Source: Pseudomonas sp. Os17
GTDB taxonomy: Bacteria; Pseudomonadota; Gammaproteobacteria; Pseudomonadales; Pseudomonadaceae
DNA length: 64,000 nt
Assembly: GCF_001547895.1 (NCBI RefSeq)
Contig: NZ_AP014627.1
Coordinates: 1,119,501-1,183,500, forward strand
Direction: 5' to 3'
The notes under the pieces were generated by a model. That model saw only the letters and a list, made by a program, of their open reading frames with translations, was not told where the DNA came from and searched no databases. The position numbers were made by a program, and so were the translations under genes. Positions within the stretch are counted from its first letter, which is position 1; every line of letters begins with the position of its first letter. Below, piece after piece: positions 26,542 to 36,207 of this stretch.

Positions 26542-28131
26542 TCAATCGCGCATTTCGGTCTGGCGTTCGACGGGGTCGATCAGCACGGCCTTCTGCTGGC
26601 GCACCAGCAGGTCGAGAATTTCGTCCTGGCGCTCGCCCAGGACCCCGGAGAAGCTGATGCCGCTGCTTTTGGTCGGCGCCAGCATCGACACCCGGTACAG
26701 CTCCACGCTCAGGGGCGAGTCGATGGACATCGGCCCGCTGCCGTTGGCCGCCAGCTCGCCGCCGACCACGATCAGCGACACCTGGGCGTCGAACGGGTCG
26801 AGCTTGATGTCGCGGTCGGTGTCGGACAGGTCCTTGATGTGGCCGTAGACCCCGGTCAGGCCGTTGGCCATGGCGATGTTTTCGTACAGGCGGATGTTCA
26901 CGCTGTTGCGAATGCGGATGCCGTGGCGGCGGTTGCTGATCACCTTGTTGGCGTAGATCAGGTTGTCGGCACTCTCGTAGAGGGTGATGCCGTCGCTGTG
27001 GTTGCGGTAGATCTCGTTGTAGGCGATCAGGTTGTTGACGCTGTTACGGTCGATCACCAGCCCCGAGAGGTGGTTGTCGAAGCTGCGGTTGTTGAAGATG
27101 AAGCTGTCGTTCACTTCCCGGGAAATGATGATGCCGTGCTTCTTCTTGGTGCCGTGGACGGTGTTGTCGGCAATGATCAGGCCGTGGGAACGGTCGTGGG
27201 GGTCGATGCCGTAGACGATGTTGTCCTTGTAGGTGTTGCCCTTGAGCACGAAATCCCGGGTTTCGTAGCAGTAGAAGCCGTACCACATGTCGGAGAAGGT
27301 CGAGCCGATGATCCAGCCGGTGGGCTCGGGGCGCTTGAGCACCTTGGCCATGTTCGGCGTGTACTGGGAAATGCTCACCCCGTAGGACTTGGAATTGGCG
27401 TAGCCGAAGCTGGCCATCGTGCTGTTGACGATGTAGGTCTCGGTGCCGCCCCAGGCCAGCAGGAACGGGCGGAATTCCTTGGGCGAACGGAAGCTCGCCG
27501 GGCCGTTGTCCTGCTCGCGCCAGCCGGTGACTTTGGTGTCACGCACGAACAGCTGGCCGTCGTTGACCAGGAACGCGCCGCCCTCCTGGGACAGGCGCAG
27601 CTCCTGGGTCTGCTTGTCGATGTCGAGGATGCCGTGGCGGCCGACGACGATCGGCACCCGGGCCAGGTAGACCCCGGGCGCCGTCTCGCTGATGTACTGC
27701 TTGGGCAGTTTGCCCACCAGTTGCTTGAGGTTGATGTAACCGTCGTCGATGAAGATCGCCTGGGGGATGCCGTGCTGGCGCACCACCCATTCGGCCATCT
27801 TGTTGTCGCCGCCGATGAAGTCTTTCAGGGCGTCTTCCTGCATCATCCGGCGCACGCTGATCTTGCCCGGCTTGCTGCGCACGATCTTCGCCGCGACGGC
27901 TTCGGCGGTGTAGCCGGACAGGTCCGGCAGGGTCGGCTTGGCCAGGGCCAGGGGCTCGGTGGGCGCGCTGCTGACGGTGTAGGTCTTGGCCTGCTGCAGG
28001 CCCTTGGCGATGATCGGCGCCTTGGCCGGCTCGACAGTGGCGAACGCCGAGCTGCTGGCCAGCAACAGAGCGCCCGCCAACAGGCTGATGGCGCCTTTCG
28101 CAGCGGGGCTGTTCATGGGGTAGCAGTTCAT
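26542..28131 (-). CDS. algG: Mannuronan C5-epimerase AlgG
   Basis: I prefer the ATG at 28131 (MNCYPMNSPAAKG) because GGGAG lies 9 bases upstream; an ATG at 28158 overlapping the algE stop is the alternative. That gives 529 residues with a signal peptide ending near SAFA. The right-handed parallel beta-helix carries the catalytic DPHDRS motif (VYGIDPHDRSHGLIIADN) and CASH/NosD-like repeats (IRNSVNIRLYENIAMANG). It converts mannuronate to guluronate in the periplasmic polymer. Confidence 0.95.
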   Translation of the reverse strand: MNCYPMNSPAAKGAISLLAGALLLASSSAFATVEPAKAPIIAKGLQQAKTYTVSSAPTEPLALAKPTLPDLSGYTAEAVAAKIVRSKPGKISVRRMMQEDALKDFIGGDNKMAEWVVRQHGIPQAIFIDDGYINLKQLVGKLPKQYISETAPGVYLARVPIVVGRHGILDIDKQTQELRLSQEGGAFLVNDGQLFVRDTKVTGWREQDNGPASFRSPKEFRPFLLAWGGTETYIVNSTMASFGYANSKSYGVSISQYTPNMAKVLKRPEPTGWIIGSTFSDMWYGFYCYETRDFVLKGNTYKDNIVYGIDPHDRSHGLIIADNTVHGTKKKHGIIISREVNDSFIFNNRSFDNHLSGLVIDRNSVNNLIAYNEIYRNHSDGITLYESADNLIYANKVISNRRHGIRIRNSVNIRLYENIAMANGLTGVYGHIKDLSDTDRDIKLDPFDAQVSLIVVGGELAANGSGPMSIDSPLSVELYRVSMLAPTKSSGISFSGVLGERQDEILDLLVRQQKAVLIDPVERQTEMRD

Positions 28132-28157
28132 TTCGGGCACTCCCTTCGCGGTTCGCA

Positions 28158-29777
28158 TCAGAAGCGCCAGATCACGTCGATAAAGGCGCGGTGCATGTAC
28201 GAGTCGACGTCTTTGCCATAGGCGTCGCCGGGCTTGAACACGCCGCCACGAAAACGCACCAGGGCCGACGGCTCATCGATGGACTGGCTCAGGGCCGCCG
28301 GCAACAGGCCTTGCTTGAAGTACTTGGTGACCACCAGGTCCATTTCCTGCCCCAAGTCTTTCTTGCCGTCCTGCAGGGGCAGCGCGGTGCTGGAGAGCAG
28401 GTTGCCGTTGCCGTCATAGTCGTTGTCCACGGCGTTGATGCCGTTGCTGCCCACCGGCTTGTTGCCGTCCACGCGCCAGAACTTGTGGTAGATCAGGCTG
28501 GCGTCGTATTCATCGTTGAGCATCCAGGAGCCGAACAGGGTGGCGCTCTGGGTGTTGTTCATTTCGCCACGGAAGGCTTCGCCGAAGCGGTGCACCCGGG
28601 AGCGGGTGCCGGTGTAGTTGGAGCGGTTGCTTTGCAGGCCGTTCTGCTCGTAGTCGCCGCTGGCCCGGGCGTAGGCGGCGCCGACTTGCCAGTTCGGGTC
28701 CAGGCGCAGGCGCACGCCCAGGTCGGTGGCCCAGCCGTCGAGGTTGTCGCCGCGCTTGGCCTGGGTCGGGCGGCTGCCGTCGGCGTTCAGCGGGTTGACC
28801 CTGTCGCGGTCGCCGCGCATGCCGGTGAGGCTGGCCCAGTAGTTGACGGTATTGGTGTTGCGCCAGTTAAAGGCGTCGCTGTTGGCTTCCAGGCCTAGCC
28901 AGGTCAGGTCGCCGTTCTGCTTCTTGTCCAGCGGGTCGCTGGCCACGCCGGGCTGGGCATAGTCGAGCTTGCCGTCGTCATGGGTGTGGTGGGCGCGGAT
29001 GCCCACCCACTGGCCGGGGGTCCACTGGTAGGCGGCGTCGGCGTACAGGTGCAGGCGGTCCTTGTCCTTGGGCGCCAGTTCCTTGAGGTCGGTGCGGTAT
29101 TCGCTGAAGCGCTCGGCGACGCCGACGTTGGCCCGCAGCAGGGTGGTGTCGAAGGTCCAGTTCAGCGCCTCGATATTGGTGTCGCGCCATTGCCCGTCGT
29201 CGTTGCGCAGGCGCTGGCGACCGAACTTCAACTGCTCGCCGGGGTAGGCGGTGAAGCCGCTGTAGCCGATCCAGAACTCGCGCATCGCCAGGTAGCTCTT
29301 CTTGGTCTTGCGGTCGTCGTTGCTCGATTGCTGGCTGGCGTCGTCGCTGGACTGTTGCAGGGTGTCGGTTTCGATCACGTCGCTGGCGGTCACCGCCTGG
29401 CCCATGGCGTAGGCGCTCCAGGCACCGCTTTCGCCGTAGACCCAGGGCCGCAGGTCGAGGCCGACGCCGTTGACGTCGCCACCGCGCTGGGTGCCCAGGT
29501 CGCGGTCGTCCTCGGACTGGCCGGTGATCTTCACTTCCAGGCCGAAGTTCTTGGTGTCGGTGAGGGCGGCCAGGGTCGGGTTGGACCAGAGCATGGCAAA
29601 GCCCAGGGCCATGCCCAGCTTCGACAGGCTGAAACGCTTGCCTGTAGCCGCTGCCGCAGGCTGCGCCCGGTCGCGCAGCGGCCGCGATTGGCGGGGGCTG
29701 GTGTGGCGAGCGCTTTGCGCTCGATGGCAGCCTGCGGCAGCGGCTACAGGAGTTGGATTGAGTGGGGGGAGCGTCAT
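28158..29777 (-). CDS. algE: Alginate export porin AlgE (REP element inside its 5' coding region)
   Basis: The C-terminal ~475 residues are typical AlgE, the 18-strand outer-membrane exporter: [20 protein letters not shown], then strands ending FIDVIWRF with the terminal Phe. The ATG at 29777 overlaps the algK stop as ATGA, the expected coupling, and gives 539 residues, about 50 more than the usual ~490. The excess is explained by a 108-bp class B REP pair (29642-29749), exactly 36 codons and in frame, between [10 protein letters not shown] and [15 protein letters not shown]. The signal peptide core ([12 protein letters not shown]) follows the insert, so it now has an unusually long, Arg- and Ala-rich N-region. 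No ATG lies between the insert and the core. Confidence 0.93.
   Translation of the reverse strand: MTLPPLNPTPVAAAAGCHRAQSARHTSPRQSRPLRDRAQPAAAATGKRFSLSKLGMALGFAMLWSNPTLAALTDTKNFGLEVKITGQSEDDRDLGTQRGGDVNGVGLDLRPWVYGESGAWSAYAMGQAVTASDVIETDTLQQSSDDASQQSSNDDRKTKKSYLAMREFWIGYSGFTAYPGEQLKFGRQRLRNDDGQWRDTNIEALNWTFDTTLLRANVGVAERFSEYRTDLKELAPKDKDRLHLYADAAYQWTPGQWVGIRAHHTHDDGKLDYAQPGVASDPLDKKQNGDLTWLGLEANSDAFNWRNTNTVNYWASLTGMRGDRDRVNPLNADGSRPTQAKRGDNLDGWATDLGVRLRLDPNWQVGAAYARASGDYEQNGLQSNRSNYTGTRSRVHRFGEAFRGEMNNTQSATLFGSWMLNDEYDASLIYHKFWRVDGNKPVGSNGINAVDNDYDGNGNLLSSTALPLQDGKKDLGQEMDLVVTKYFKQGLLPAALSQSIDEPSALVRFRGGVFKPGDAYGKDVDSYMHRAFIDVIWRF
29642..29749. repeat. algE: Class B REP pair inside the algE coding sequence
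   Basis: CTGTAGCCGCTGCCGCAGG (29642) pairs with CCTGCGGCAGCGGCTACAG (29731-29749). The 108-bp length keeps the frame. It is read as VAAAAGC on one arm and QPAAAAT on the other. Confidence 0.92.
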
Positions 29778-31294
29778 AGGGTTTCCTCGCCGTCTTCTTC
29801 TTGCAGGGCGTGCAGTTGCAGCGCGTTCTGGCTCAAGGCCCCACGCACGGCCTGCTCTTGTTGCAGCAGGCGTTGGGCTTCGGCGCGCTGTGCAGGCGGC
29901 AATTGGCTTTCCAGTTGTTGCGCCAGTTCGTTGGCCTGCGGTGTGTCCTGGACCTTCGCCAGTTGGCTGAAGACGTAGGCGTTGACTGGGTTGGGCTGGG
30001 TGCCGCGGCCCTGGGAGAACAACTGGGCAATGGCGAAGTCGGCGCTGTTCTGGCCGTTGCGCGCGGCGGTCAGCAGGTGGTCCAGGGCCTTTTGTGGGTA
30101 GACCTGGCCCAGGTAGCCACGGCGGTAGATCTGGCCGAGGTAATAGTCGGCAGCCACTTCGCGGCCCACGGCTTTCTGGAAGTGTGCTTCGGCGACCTTG
30201 GCGTCGGCCGGCACCCATTTGCCTTCGTAGTAGAGCTTGCCCAGCAGCAGTTCGGCGCGGGGCTGGTCGGCGGCGCGGCCGTTGTCCAGGTACTGCATCA
30301 TCTTGTCGACGTCACCCAGTTCGGGGAAGTCGTAGAGCAGTTGGGCCAGGCTGACCCAGGACGCCGGGTAACCCGGAGCGACCTGTTCCAGCAGGGCCTG
30401 GGCGGTTTTTTCATCCGGCTTGCCGAGGCTGGCATCGCCCAGCACCCGGGCCACGCTGTCGACGCGCTGGGCGCTGACCGTGCCACGGCTGTAGCCGGCC
30501 TGCAGCTGCTTGAGCAGCTCGGCCTGTTGCTCCGGCTGGCCGCGTTTTTGATAAACGGTGGCCAGTTCCACGTAGCAGATGTCGGTGCTGTTGAGCGCGG
30601 CCTTGCAGATGCTTTCCACCTCGGCCAGGTGCTGGTCGTAGGTGCCTTGGGTGCGGTACAGCAGCACCTGGGCCAGGCCGGCTTCCGGGTAACCGGCGCT
30701 GCGCCATTGGCTGATCTGCCGCTGGGCGTCGACGTTGGGGAAGCTGTGGGGGTATTGCAGGTACAGCATCGCCAGGGGAATCAGGGTGTTGCCTTCACCG
30801 TTGGCAAAGGCTTTTTTCAACAGGCCTTCGGCTTCGTGCTGCTCGGCCTCGGTGGAACCGGGCTTGGCCACCAACAGGCGGCCCAGGCGCGCCTGGGCCC
30901 GGGGCGACACATCGGCTGCGGCGCGATAGGTGGCCTCGGCCTGCTTGATCTGCGCCGGGTCGCGGCTTTCCACCTGGATGTCGGCCAGGCCCACTTGCGC
31001 CTCGCTGTAGCCCAGGTCCGCCAGTTGCCGGTAGTTCTGCTGGGCCAGGGCGGTGTCGCCGCGCTTCAGGGCTTCGTTGGCCAGGCGCTGGTCCGGCAGG
31101 CCGGCGCAACCGGCCAGGGCCAGGGCGGCGACCAAGGGCAACACCGAACCCTGTAGCCGCTGCCGCAGGCTGCGATCGAGCGCGCAGCGCTCGTGCTGGT
31201 TTTCGGGGGGCATCGAGCTGGCCGGGTTGCGTCCGCTGCGCGGCCGGGCGCAGCCTGCGGCAGCGGCTACAGAGAGCTGGGTAGGCACTGTCAT
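29774..31294 (-). CDS. algK: Alginate export lipoprotein AlgK (REP element inside its 5' coding region)
   Basis: AlgK is a TPR/Sel1-repeat periplasmic lipoprotein that assembles AlgE in the outer membrane. From about residue 50 the protein is typical: hydrophobic core [12 protein letters not shown] (lipobox LAGC), then [16 protein letters not shown] and Sel1-like repeats. The ATG at 31294 follows the alg44 stop by 2 bp. Between MTVPTQL and the signal core lies a REP pair (31151-31272) translated in frame, making a ~63-residue signal region. An internal GTG (codon before [12 protein letters not shown], with AGGG 7 bases upstream) could be the real start, but it would lack basic residues. Total 506 residues from the first ATG. 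Confidence 0.93.
   Translation of the reverse strand: MTVPTQLSVAAAAGCARPRSGRNPASSMPPENQHERCALDRSLRQRLQGSVLPLVAALALAGCAGLPDQRLANEALKRGDTALAQQNYRQLADLGYSEAQVGLADIQVESRDPAQIKQAEATYRAAADVSPRAQARLGRLLVAKPGSTEAEQHEAEGLLKKAFANGEGNTLIPLAMLYLQYPHSFPNVDAQRQISQWRSAGYPEAGLAQVLLYRTQGTYDQHLAEVESICKAALNSTDICYVELATVYQKRGQPEQQAELLKQLQAGYSRGTVSAQRVDSVARVLGDASLGKPDEKTAQALLEQVAPGYPASWVSLAQLLYDFPELGDVDKMMQYLDNGRAADQPRAELLLGKLYYEGKWVPADAKVAEAHFQKAVGREVAADYYLGQIYRRGYLGQVYPQKALDHLLTAARNGQNSADFAIAQLFSQGRGTQPNPVNAYVFSQLAKVQDTPQANELAQQLESQLPPAQRAEAQRLLQQEQAVRGALSQNALQLHALQEEDGEETL
31151..31272. repeat. algK: Class B REP pair inside the algK 5' coding region
   Basis: CTGTAGCCGCTGCCGCAGG (31151) pairs with CCTGCGGCAGCGGCTACAG (31254-31272) around a ~84-bp middle. 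On the mRNA it starts 22 bases after the algK ATG, so its fold could affect initiation. Confidence 0.92.
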
Positions 31295-31296
31295 GG

Positions 31297-32466
31297 TTAC
31301 AGACCCGCGGCCATGGCTTTGTCGATCAGCCAGTTCATCGATGGGCCGCGGTCGCTGCTGACTTCCACCGGGCGACCGGCGAAGGCGCTGCTCAGAGGCG
31401 CGTCGGGCTTGATCTGCACGCGGATGTCGGAGGACAGGTCATCGCTGTTGAGGCTGGTGCTGCTGACGATGGTGCCGGTGCGCATTTCATCCTCGCCGGC
31501 GATCTGGAAGTTGACCTGGGTGCCCGGGCGCACGTCGCCGAACTGGCGATAGGAGAAACGTGCCTCGACATTGGCCTGGCTGTTGCGGGGCACCAGTTGG
31601 AAGATCACGTCGCCCTTGCTCGCGTACTGACCGTCGGCCACCCGTTGCTGGGCCACGGTGCAGTCGCAGGGGGAGGTCAGGGTGCCGGTCATCTGCTTGC
31701 CGAACAGTTCCTCGACCTTGGCCGGTTGCAGCTGGTTTTCGTCCAGGTGGCCCTTGAGCACGTCGAGCATGCTGGTGCTGAAGCTGGCCAGGGGCGCGCC
31801 CTTGGCCACGGCGCCATCGATCTGCACCAGGCTTTGCACGGTGCCATCGCGGGGCATGGTGACGTTCATCCCCGGGACGCTGACCAAGCCGGCCTGGGCG
31901 TGGCTGACGAAGTACATGCCGTACACCGACTTGAGCACGAAGCCGAAGGCGGCCAGGCCCACCACGAAGATCCCGGCGCTGAAGGTCACTGCCCGCAGGC
32001 GGCCCATGGCGCTCATGCCGCTGCCGCTGTCCTTGACCTTGCGCGCCTTGGTGAAGTTGTCCCGCTGCAGGGTGGCGAGCACGTCGCCCATGCTGACGAT
32101 GTCGCCGGCCAGGTGCGAGGTGATCAGGTGGCGCAGGGTGGAGATGTCCTGGGGCTCCAGGTTCTGGAACTGGCAACCGACGCGGCCGCTCTGGCGATCG
32201 AAGGAGCGAATTTGCAGCTCCACATCCATGGCCAGGCCGAGGTTGTCGATGACAAATTGCAGGCGGCCCTTGTGCACGGCACCCACGGTCAGCATCTGCT
32301 GCCCGGCGTTGAAGCTCAGGCCGCCGGCGGAGAGATCGTGGACCCGCACTTCCAGCGGCTTGGCCTCGTTGCCGAAGAAGCGCAGCTTGGCCGGGATCTT
32401 GACCCGGGCGTGCTGGCGTTGGGCTTCGGATTCATGCACTACGTTGACGTTCACGGCGGTGTTCAT
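31297..32466 (-). CDS. alg44: Alginate polymerisation c-di-GMP receptor Alg44
   Basis: The 389-residue protein has an N-terminal PilZ domain with RxxxR (RQHAR, residues 17-21) and DLSAGG (about 45-50), the c-di-GMP binding signature. A transmembrane helix (about 170-190, FSAGIFVVGLAAFGFVL) and a periplasmic HlyD-like domain follow. It activates Alg8 on c-di-GMP binding and links the inner membrane to the periplasmic complex. The algK start is 2 bp beyond its stop, and the gap from alg8 is 35 bp. Confidence 0.96.
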   Translation of the reverse strand: MNTAVNVNVVHESEAQRQHARVKIPAKLRFFGNEAKPLEVRVHDLSAGGLSFNAGQQMLTVGAVHKGRLQFVIDNLGLAMDVELQIRSFDRQSGRVGCQFQNLEPQDISTLRHLITSHLAGDIVSMGDVLATLQRDNFTKARKVKDSGSGMSAMGRLRAVTFSAGIFVVGLAAFGFVLKSVYGMYFVSHAQAGLVSVPGMNVTMPRDGTVQSLVQIDGAVAKGAPLASFSTSMLDVLKGHLDENQLQPAKVEELFGKQMTGTLTSPCDCTVAQQRVADGQYASKGDVIFQLVPRNSQANVEARFSYRQFGDVRPGTQVNFQIAGEDEMRTGTIVSSTSLNSDDLSSDIRVQIKPDAPLSSAFAGRPVEVSSDRGPSMNWLIDKAMAAGL

Positions 32467-32501
32467 AGAGTCGATTTCCTAGTTAATTCAGGCAAGTCGG
32501 G

Positions 32502-33983
32502 TCAGACCATCAGCAGCAGCACGGCGACGAATACGCTGCCGGCGGAGAAGGTCATGGTTCGAGACGACCAGGTGTTGAACCAACGTTGAAAGCTGGCGAG
32601 ATCACGGGTCAGTTTGGTGTCCTGGCGGGTCCAGGATTGCTGGTCGAGGCGGAAGAACACGTAGATCTTCACCAGCGCGCCGACGATCTGGTTGTAATAG
32701 AGGATCAAGGGGTAGGCCGGGCCGATGTGGTGCCCCGAGCAGGACAGCAGCAGGGTCAGGATCAGCCGGGTGATGCCGATCCACAGCAGGTAGGCCAGGA
32801 GGAAGGCGGTGCCGTACTTGACGCTGGCGATGATGGCCACGGTCAGGCCCAGCAGCGAGGTCCACATCGACACGCGCTGGTCGAACAGCACCACGCTGGT
32901 GAACAGTCCCAGGCGCTTGATCCCCAGGCCCAGGGCCCGGGCGTTCTGCCGCAGGTTGTTGCCGTACCAGCGGAACATCAGTTTGCGGCTGGCCTTGATG
33001 AAGCTCTTTTCCGGCGGGTGTTCCACAGTGTTGATCGCCGCGTCGGGCACGTAGAAGGTGTCGTAGCCCAGGCGCATCAGGCTGTACCAGCTGGACTTGT
33101 CGTCGCCGGTGAGGAATTTGAAGCGGCCCAGGCGCCAGTGTTGCAGGGAGTCGCTTTCGACGTCGGCGATGAAGTCCGGGTCGGTGACCACGCTGGCGCG
33201 GAACACCGACATGCGCCCGGTCATGGTCAGCACGCGCTTGGACAGGGCCATGGAGCACATGTTGATGTGGCGCTGGGCGAAGCGCAGCTTGTGCCATTCG
33301 CTCATGACGTAGCCGCCGCGCACTTCGCAGAATTCGTTGGTGGTCAGGCCGCCGACATTGCCGAACAGCTGGAACCAGGGCACGGTCTTGCGCACCACGC
33401 CTTCGCCGAGCACGGTGTCGCCGTCGATCACCGCCACCACGGCCCGGCTGTCCGGCAGGTGGCGGGAGATGGCGCGGAAACCGAAGGCCAGGCCGTCACG
33501 CTTGCCGGTGCCGGGGATGCGCACGAAGTCCAGCTTGACCCGCTCCGGCGGGTTCATCCGTGCCCACAGGCTTTTCACCAGCAGCTCGTCGGACATCTCC
33601 ACGATCGAGCAGACCACGGTGGTGGGGAAGCCGCAGTCGATGGCTTCGCGGATCACCGAGCCGTAGACCTGGGCGGTGGTCAGCGCGTCGATGCGAAAGC
33701 TGGTGACCATCAGGAATACGTGGGACGGGTCGGCCGCGCTGCCGAGCTTGCGCACCTTGCGCCGCAGGTGCGGGTAGACCACGTAGAGAAACAGCATGCC
33801 GCGCACGAAGTGCGTGGCGCCCATGGAGTAGCGCCAGATGCCCACGGCGCCAATCAGGAAAATGAAGTCCTTGGATTGCGAGTCGAAGGTCGAGGCGGGC
33901 AGGAGCAAGGCCATGCCCATCAGCAAACTCGAGTAAAACAGCCAACCGGCGGCCTGAAGCAGGCCGTGCTTTAGCCTGTGCAT
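32502..33983 (-). CDS. alg8: Alginate polymerase glycosyltransferase Alg8
   Basis: The ATG at 33983 ([17 protein letters not shown]) has AGGA about 11 bases upstream and gives 493 residues, the usual length; ATG codons at 33992 and 34016 are in frame but less well placed. It is a GT2 family processive transferase with several membrane helices, [11 protein letters not shown] (Asp pair), DVESDS and [11 protein letters not shown] as the catalytic/polymerase motifs. It joins mannuronate from GDP-mannuronate at the inner membrane with Alg44. Confidence 0.96.
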   Translation of the reverse strand: MHRLKHGLLQAAGWLFYSSLLMGMALLLPASTFDSQSKDFIFLIGAVGIWRYSMGATHFVRGMLFLYVVYPHLRRKVRKLGSAADPSHVFLMVTSFRIDALTTAQVYGSVIREAIDCGFPTTVVCSIVEMSDELLVKSLWARMNPPERVKLDFVRIPGTGKRDGLAFGFRAISRHLPDSRAVVAVIDGDTVLGEGVVRKTVPWFQLFGNVGGLTTNEFCEVRGGYVMSEWHKLRFAQRHINMCSMALSKRVLTMTGRMSVFRASVVTDPDFIADVESDSLQHWRLGRFKFLTGDDKSSWYSLMRLGYDTFYVPDAAINTVEHPPEKSFIKASRKLMFRWYGNNLRQNARALGLGIKRLGLFTSVVLFDQRVSMWTSLLGLTVAIIASVKYGTAFLLAYLLWIGITRLILTLLLSCSGHHIGPAYPLILYYNQIVGALVKIYVFFRLDQQSWTRQDTKLTRDLASFQRWFNTWSSRTMTFSAGSVFVAVLLLMV

Positions 33984-33999
33984 AATCTGCATCCTAAAA

Positions 34000-34075
34000 T
34001 CAGTTGCAAGCTCCAAGCCGCAAGTTCCAAGCGTGGAGCTCTTGCTTACGGCTTGAAGCTTGAAGCTTGCCGCTG
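34000..34075. repeat. AAGCTT-rich imperfect inverted repeat between algD and alg8
   Basis: The 94-bp algD-alg8 gap is mostly GTTGCAAGCTCCAAGCCGCA facing GGCTTGAAGCTTGAAGCTTG. The same CAGCTTGCCGCTTGAAGCTT-type text occurs in the triplicated module after algA, so it is a repeat family distinct from REP. It would fold in the polycistronic mRNA. Confidence 0.7.
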
Positions 34076-34077
34076 CT

Positions 34078-35394
34078 TTACCAGCAGATGCCTTCGGTAC
34101 GGCCCTTGCTGCTGGTGGCCTTGGCCATGAAGCCCACCAGGTCGATGACCTGCTTGCCGTCAGGCACGTGTTCGGCCAGGGCGCGGAACTTCTCGTCGCG
34201 GTTGCCGAGGATGATCAGGTCGGAGTTGCCGATCACCGCGTCGAAGTCCGAGTTGAGCAGGGACGAGACGTGGGGGATCTTCGACTCGATGTAGTCCTTG
34301 TTGGCGCCGTGGACCCGGGCGTACTCGACGTTGCTGTCGTAGATGCTCAGGTCGAAGCCCTTGCCGATGAGCATTTCCGCCAGTTCCACCAGCGGGCTCT
34401 CGCGCAGGTCGTCGGTACCGGCCTTGAAGCTCAGGCCGAGCAGGGCGACCTTGCGCTTGTCGTGGCTGGAGACGATGTCGAAGGCGTTCTGCACCTGGGA
34501 TTCGTTGCTGCGCATCAGCGAGTTGAGCAGCGGCGCCTCGATGTCCAGGGAGCTGGCGCGGTAGGTCAGGGCGCGCACGTCCTTGGGCAGGCAGGAGCCA
34601 CCGAAGGCGAAGCCCGGGCGCATGTAGTACTGGGACAGGTTGAGGGTCTTGTCCTGGCAGACCACGTCCATCACTTCGCGGCCGTCGACGCCCACTGCCT
34701 TGGCGATGTTGCCGATCTCGTTGGCGAAGGTGACCTTGGTCGCGTGCCAGACGTTGCAGGTGTACTTGATCATCTCGGCGACTTCGATGTCCTTGCGGAT
34801 GATCGGTGCGTCGAGTTCTTCGTACAGCGCTTGCAGCACATCGCCGGAGGCCTGGTCGAACTGGCCGATCACGGTCATGGGCGGGAAGTCGTAGTCCTTG
34901 ATCGCGGTGCTTTCACGCAGGAACTCCGGGTTCACCGCGACGCCGAAATCCACCCCGGCCTTCTTGCCCGAGCAGTCTTCGAGAATCGGGATCACCACGT
35001 TCTTCACCGTGCCCGGCAGCACCGTGCTGCGCACCACGATGGTGTGGCGGGTGGCCTTGTCGCGCAGGACGAAACCGATCTCGCGGCACACCGATTCGAT
35101 GTAGTCCAGTTCCAGGTCGCCGTTCTTCTTGCTCGGGGTACCGACGCAGATCATCGACAGGTCGGTATCGCGGATGGCTTCGGCGAAGTTGGTGGTGCCG
35201 CGCAGACGAGCGGTCTGGATACCTTGCGCCAGAAGTTCACCCAGACCCGGTTCAACGATCGGCGATTTACCGGCGTTGATCAGGTCGATCTTCTCTTTCG
35301 AAATATCTACGCCAACCACTTCGTGGCCCCGTGCGGACAGGCAACCGGCACAGACTGCACCGACGTAACCCAAACCAAATATGCTGATGCGCAT
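34078..35394 (-). CDS. algD: GDP-mannose 6-dehydrogenase AlgD
   Basis: The start [20 protein letters not shown] at 35394, with AGAGGT 8 bases upstream, matches the usual AlgD N-terminus; the open frame extends 8 codons further. The 438-residue cytoplasmic enzyme oxidises GDP-mannose to GDP-mannuronate, the committed step of alginate synthesis. NAD binding is at [11 protein letters not shown] and the catalytic Cys in [13 protein letters not shown]. It is the first gene of the 12-gene operon. Confidence 0.97.
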   Translation of the reverse strand: MRISIFGLGYVGAVCAGCLSARGHEVVGVDISKEKIDLINAGKSPIVEPGLGELLAQGIQTARLRGTTNFAEAIRDTDLSMICVGTPSKKNGDLELDYIESVCREIGFVLRDKATRHTIVVRSTVLPGTVKNVVIPILEDCSGKKAGVDFGVAVNPEFLRESTAIKDYDFPPMTVIGQFDQASGDVLQALYEELDAPIIRKDIEVAEMIKYTCNVWHATKVTFANEIGNIAKAVGVDGREVMDVVCQDKTLNLSQYYMRPGFAFGGSCLPKDVRALTYRASSLDIEAPLLNSLMRSNESQVQNAFDIVSSHDKRKVALLGLSFKAGTDDLRESPLVELAEMLIGKGFDLSIYDSNVEYARVHGANKDYIESKIPHVSSLLNSDFDAVIGNSDLIILGNRDEKFRALAEHVPDGKQVIDLVGFMAKATSSKGRTEGICW

Positions 35395-35488
35395 CGCATT
35401 TACCTCTGTGTTATTCACGCCATTAGATGGCCGGAGTTAATGTTTGCCAGCTGTTATTGCGCACTCGGAAGTACAACGAAGTACGTTG

Positions 35489-35516
35489 TAGGGCCGCGTG
35501 CAGGCAGACTAAGTTC
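35489..35516 (-). promoter_or_regulatory. Candidate AlgU (sigma-22) promoter of the alginate operon
   Basis: GAACTT (35516-35511 on the minus strand) is an exact sigma-22 -35 element. After 17 bases comes CCCTA (35493-35489), a loose -10 match to TCTGA-like sequences. A start near 35482 gives a leader of about 90 nt. Just downstream ACAACGTACTTCGTTGT (35473-35489) forms a 6-bp dyad. Confidence 0.6.
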
Positions 35517-36207
35517 CGAGTGTCTAAATAAGTGCACTCAAGTTGTGCGCAACCGATCCTTGTTGTTCTGATTTGCCCTTGAATGTTGCCGGCGGCTCCT
35601 GCTGCAGGGTTCGCGAGAAAAACCATCCGCTATCCTTGGGATGGCTGAAGGCCACGTAACACGGGCTTTTCAGTTGGTTCTCGCGGCCCTTGAAGGCCAG
35701 CTGTTCCTTGGCTCGTTAGGGGATAGTTGTGCTGCCTTATCTCCTGTTGTTTACCCTTTAGTTAAAGTTTGTGACTCATTGGTCAAAGGGGGACGCAACT
35801 TGATTAGTTTCAGCTGAGTCCGTGTAAGTCATCTCTTACAAGCTCGTTGAGAATCGTTACCGGTGGTATGAGCGGTGTCCGCGGGCATAGTTCCGGCCCG
35901 CTCATCCTGTTTTGCGAAATTTCTTGAAATATTGAGAAAGATGGCACTACTTTCAAACTGATAGCACTTAAGGTTTGGGCCTTTAGTTGTGGGGAGTTGA
36001 ACTGCGTAGATAGTTTTGTGCCACTACCGAATAAAAAAAGTGGTGCCACTACTGAAAAAATTCAGCGCTGTCGAGTGAAATAAAAGTTATGCAAAACGCG
36101 GAAAGTTCTGTCGCGCCAAAAAAATGGCTTATTGAAGGCGGGGAATGTGCGGGTGATCACATTCTGGCGCGCTCGCCAGGTGGTAACGAGCGCGGCAGGG
36201 GAACGCT
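35517..36207. other. algD upstream regulatory region
   Basis: About 690 bp, AT-richer than its neighbours and free of a convincing gene, as expected for the algD control region. I see three copies of GGCACTAC or GCCACTAC (near 35944, 36019 and 36045), an AGTGG-TG-CCACT dyad (36039-36050), and ATGAGCGG...CCCGCTCAT arms near 35868-35905. I found no clear CCGTTCGTC-type AlgR box by eye. The yaaA 3' end lies at its far edge. Confidence 0.5.

Noticed and set aside
29778..30218. N-terminal extension of the algE frame to 30218
   Set aside because: It overlaps algK in another frame; the ATG at 29777 overlapping the algK stop is the sensible start.
36081..36108. Second GAACTT on the algD strand as an alternative sigma-22 promoter
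   Set aside because: At 16-17 bases downstream the sequence is TTTTA or CTTTT, a poor -10, and it is about 700 bp from algD.
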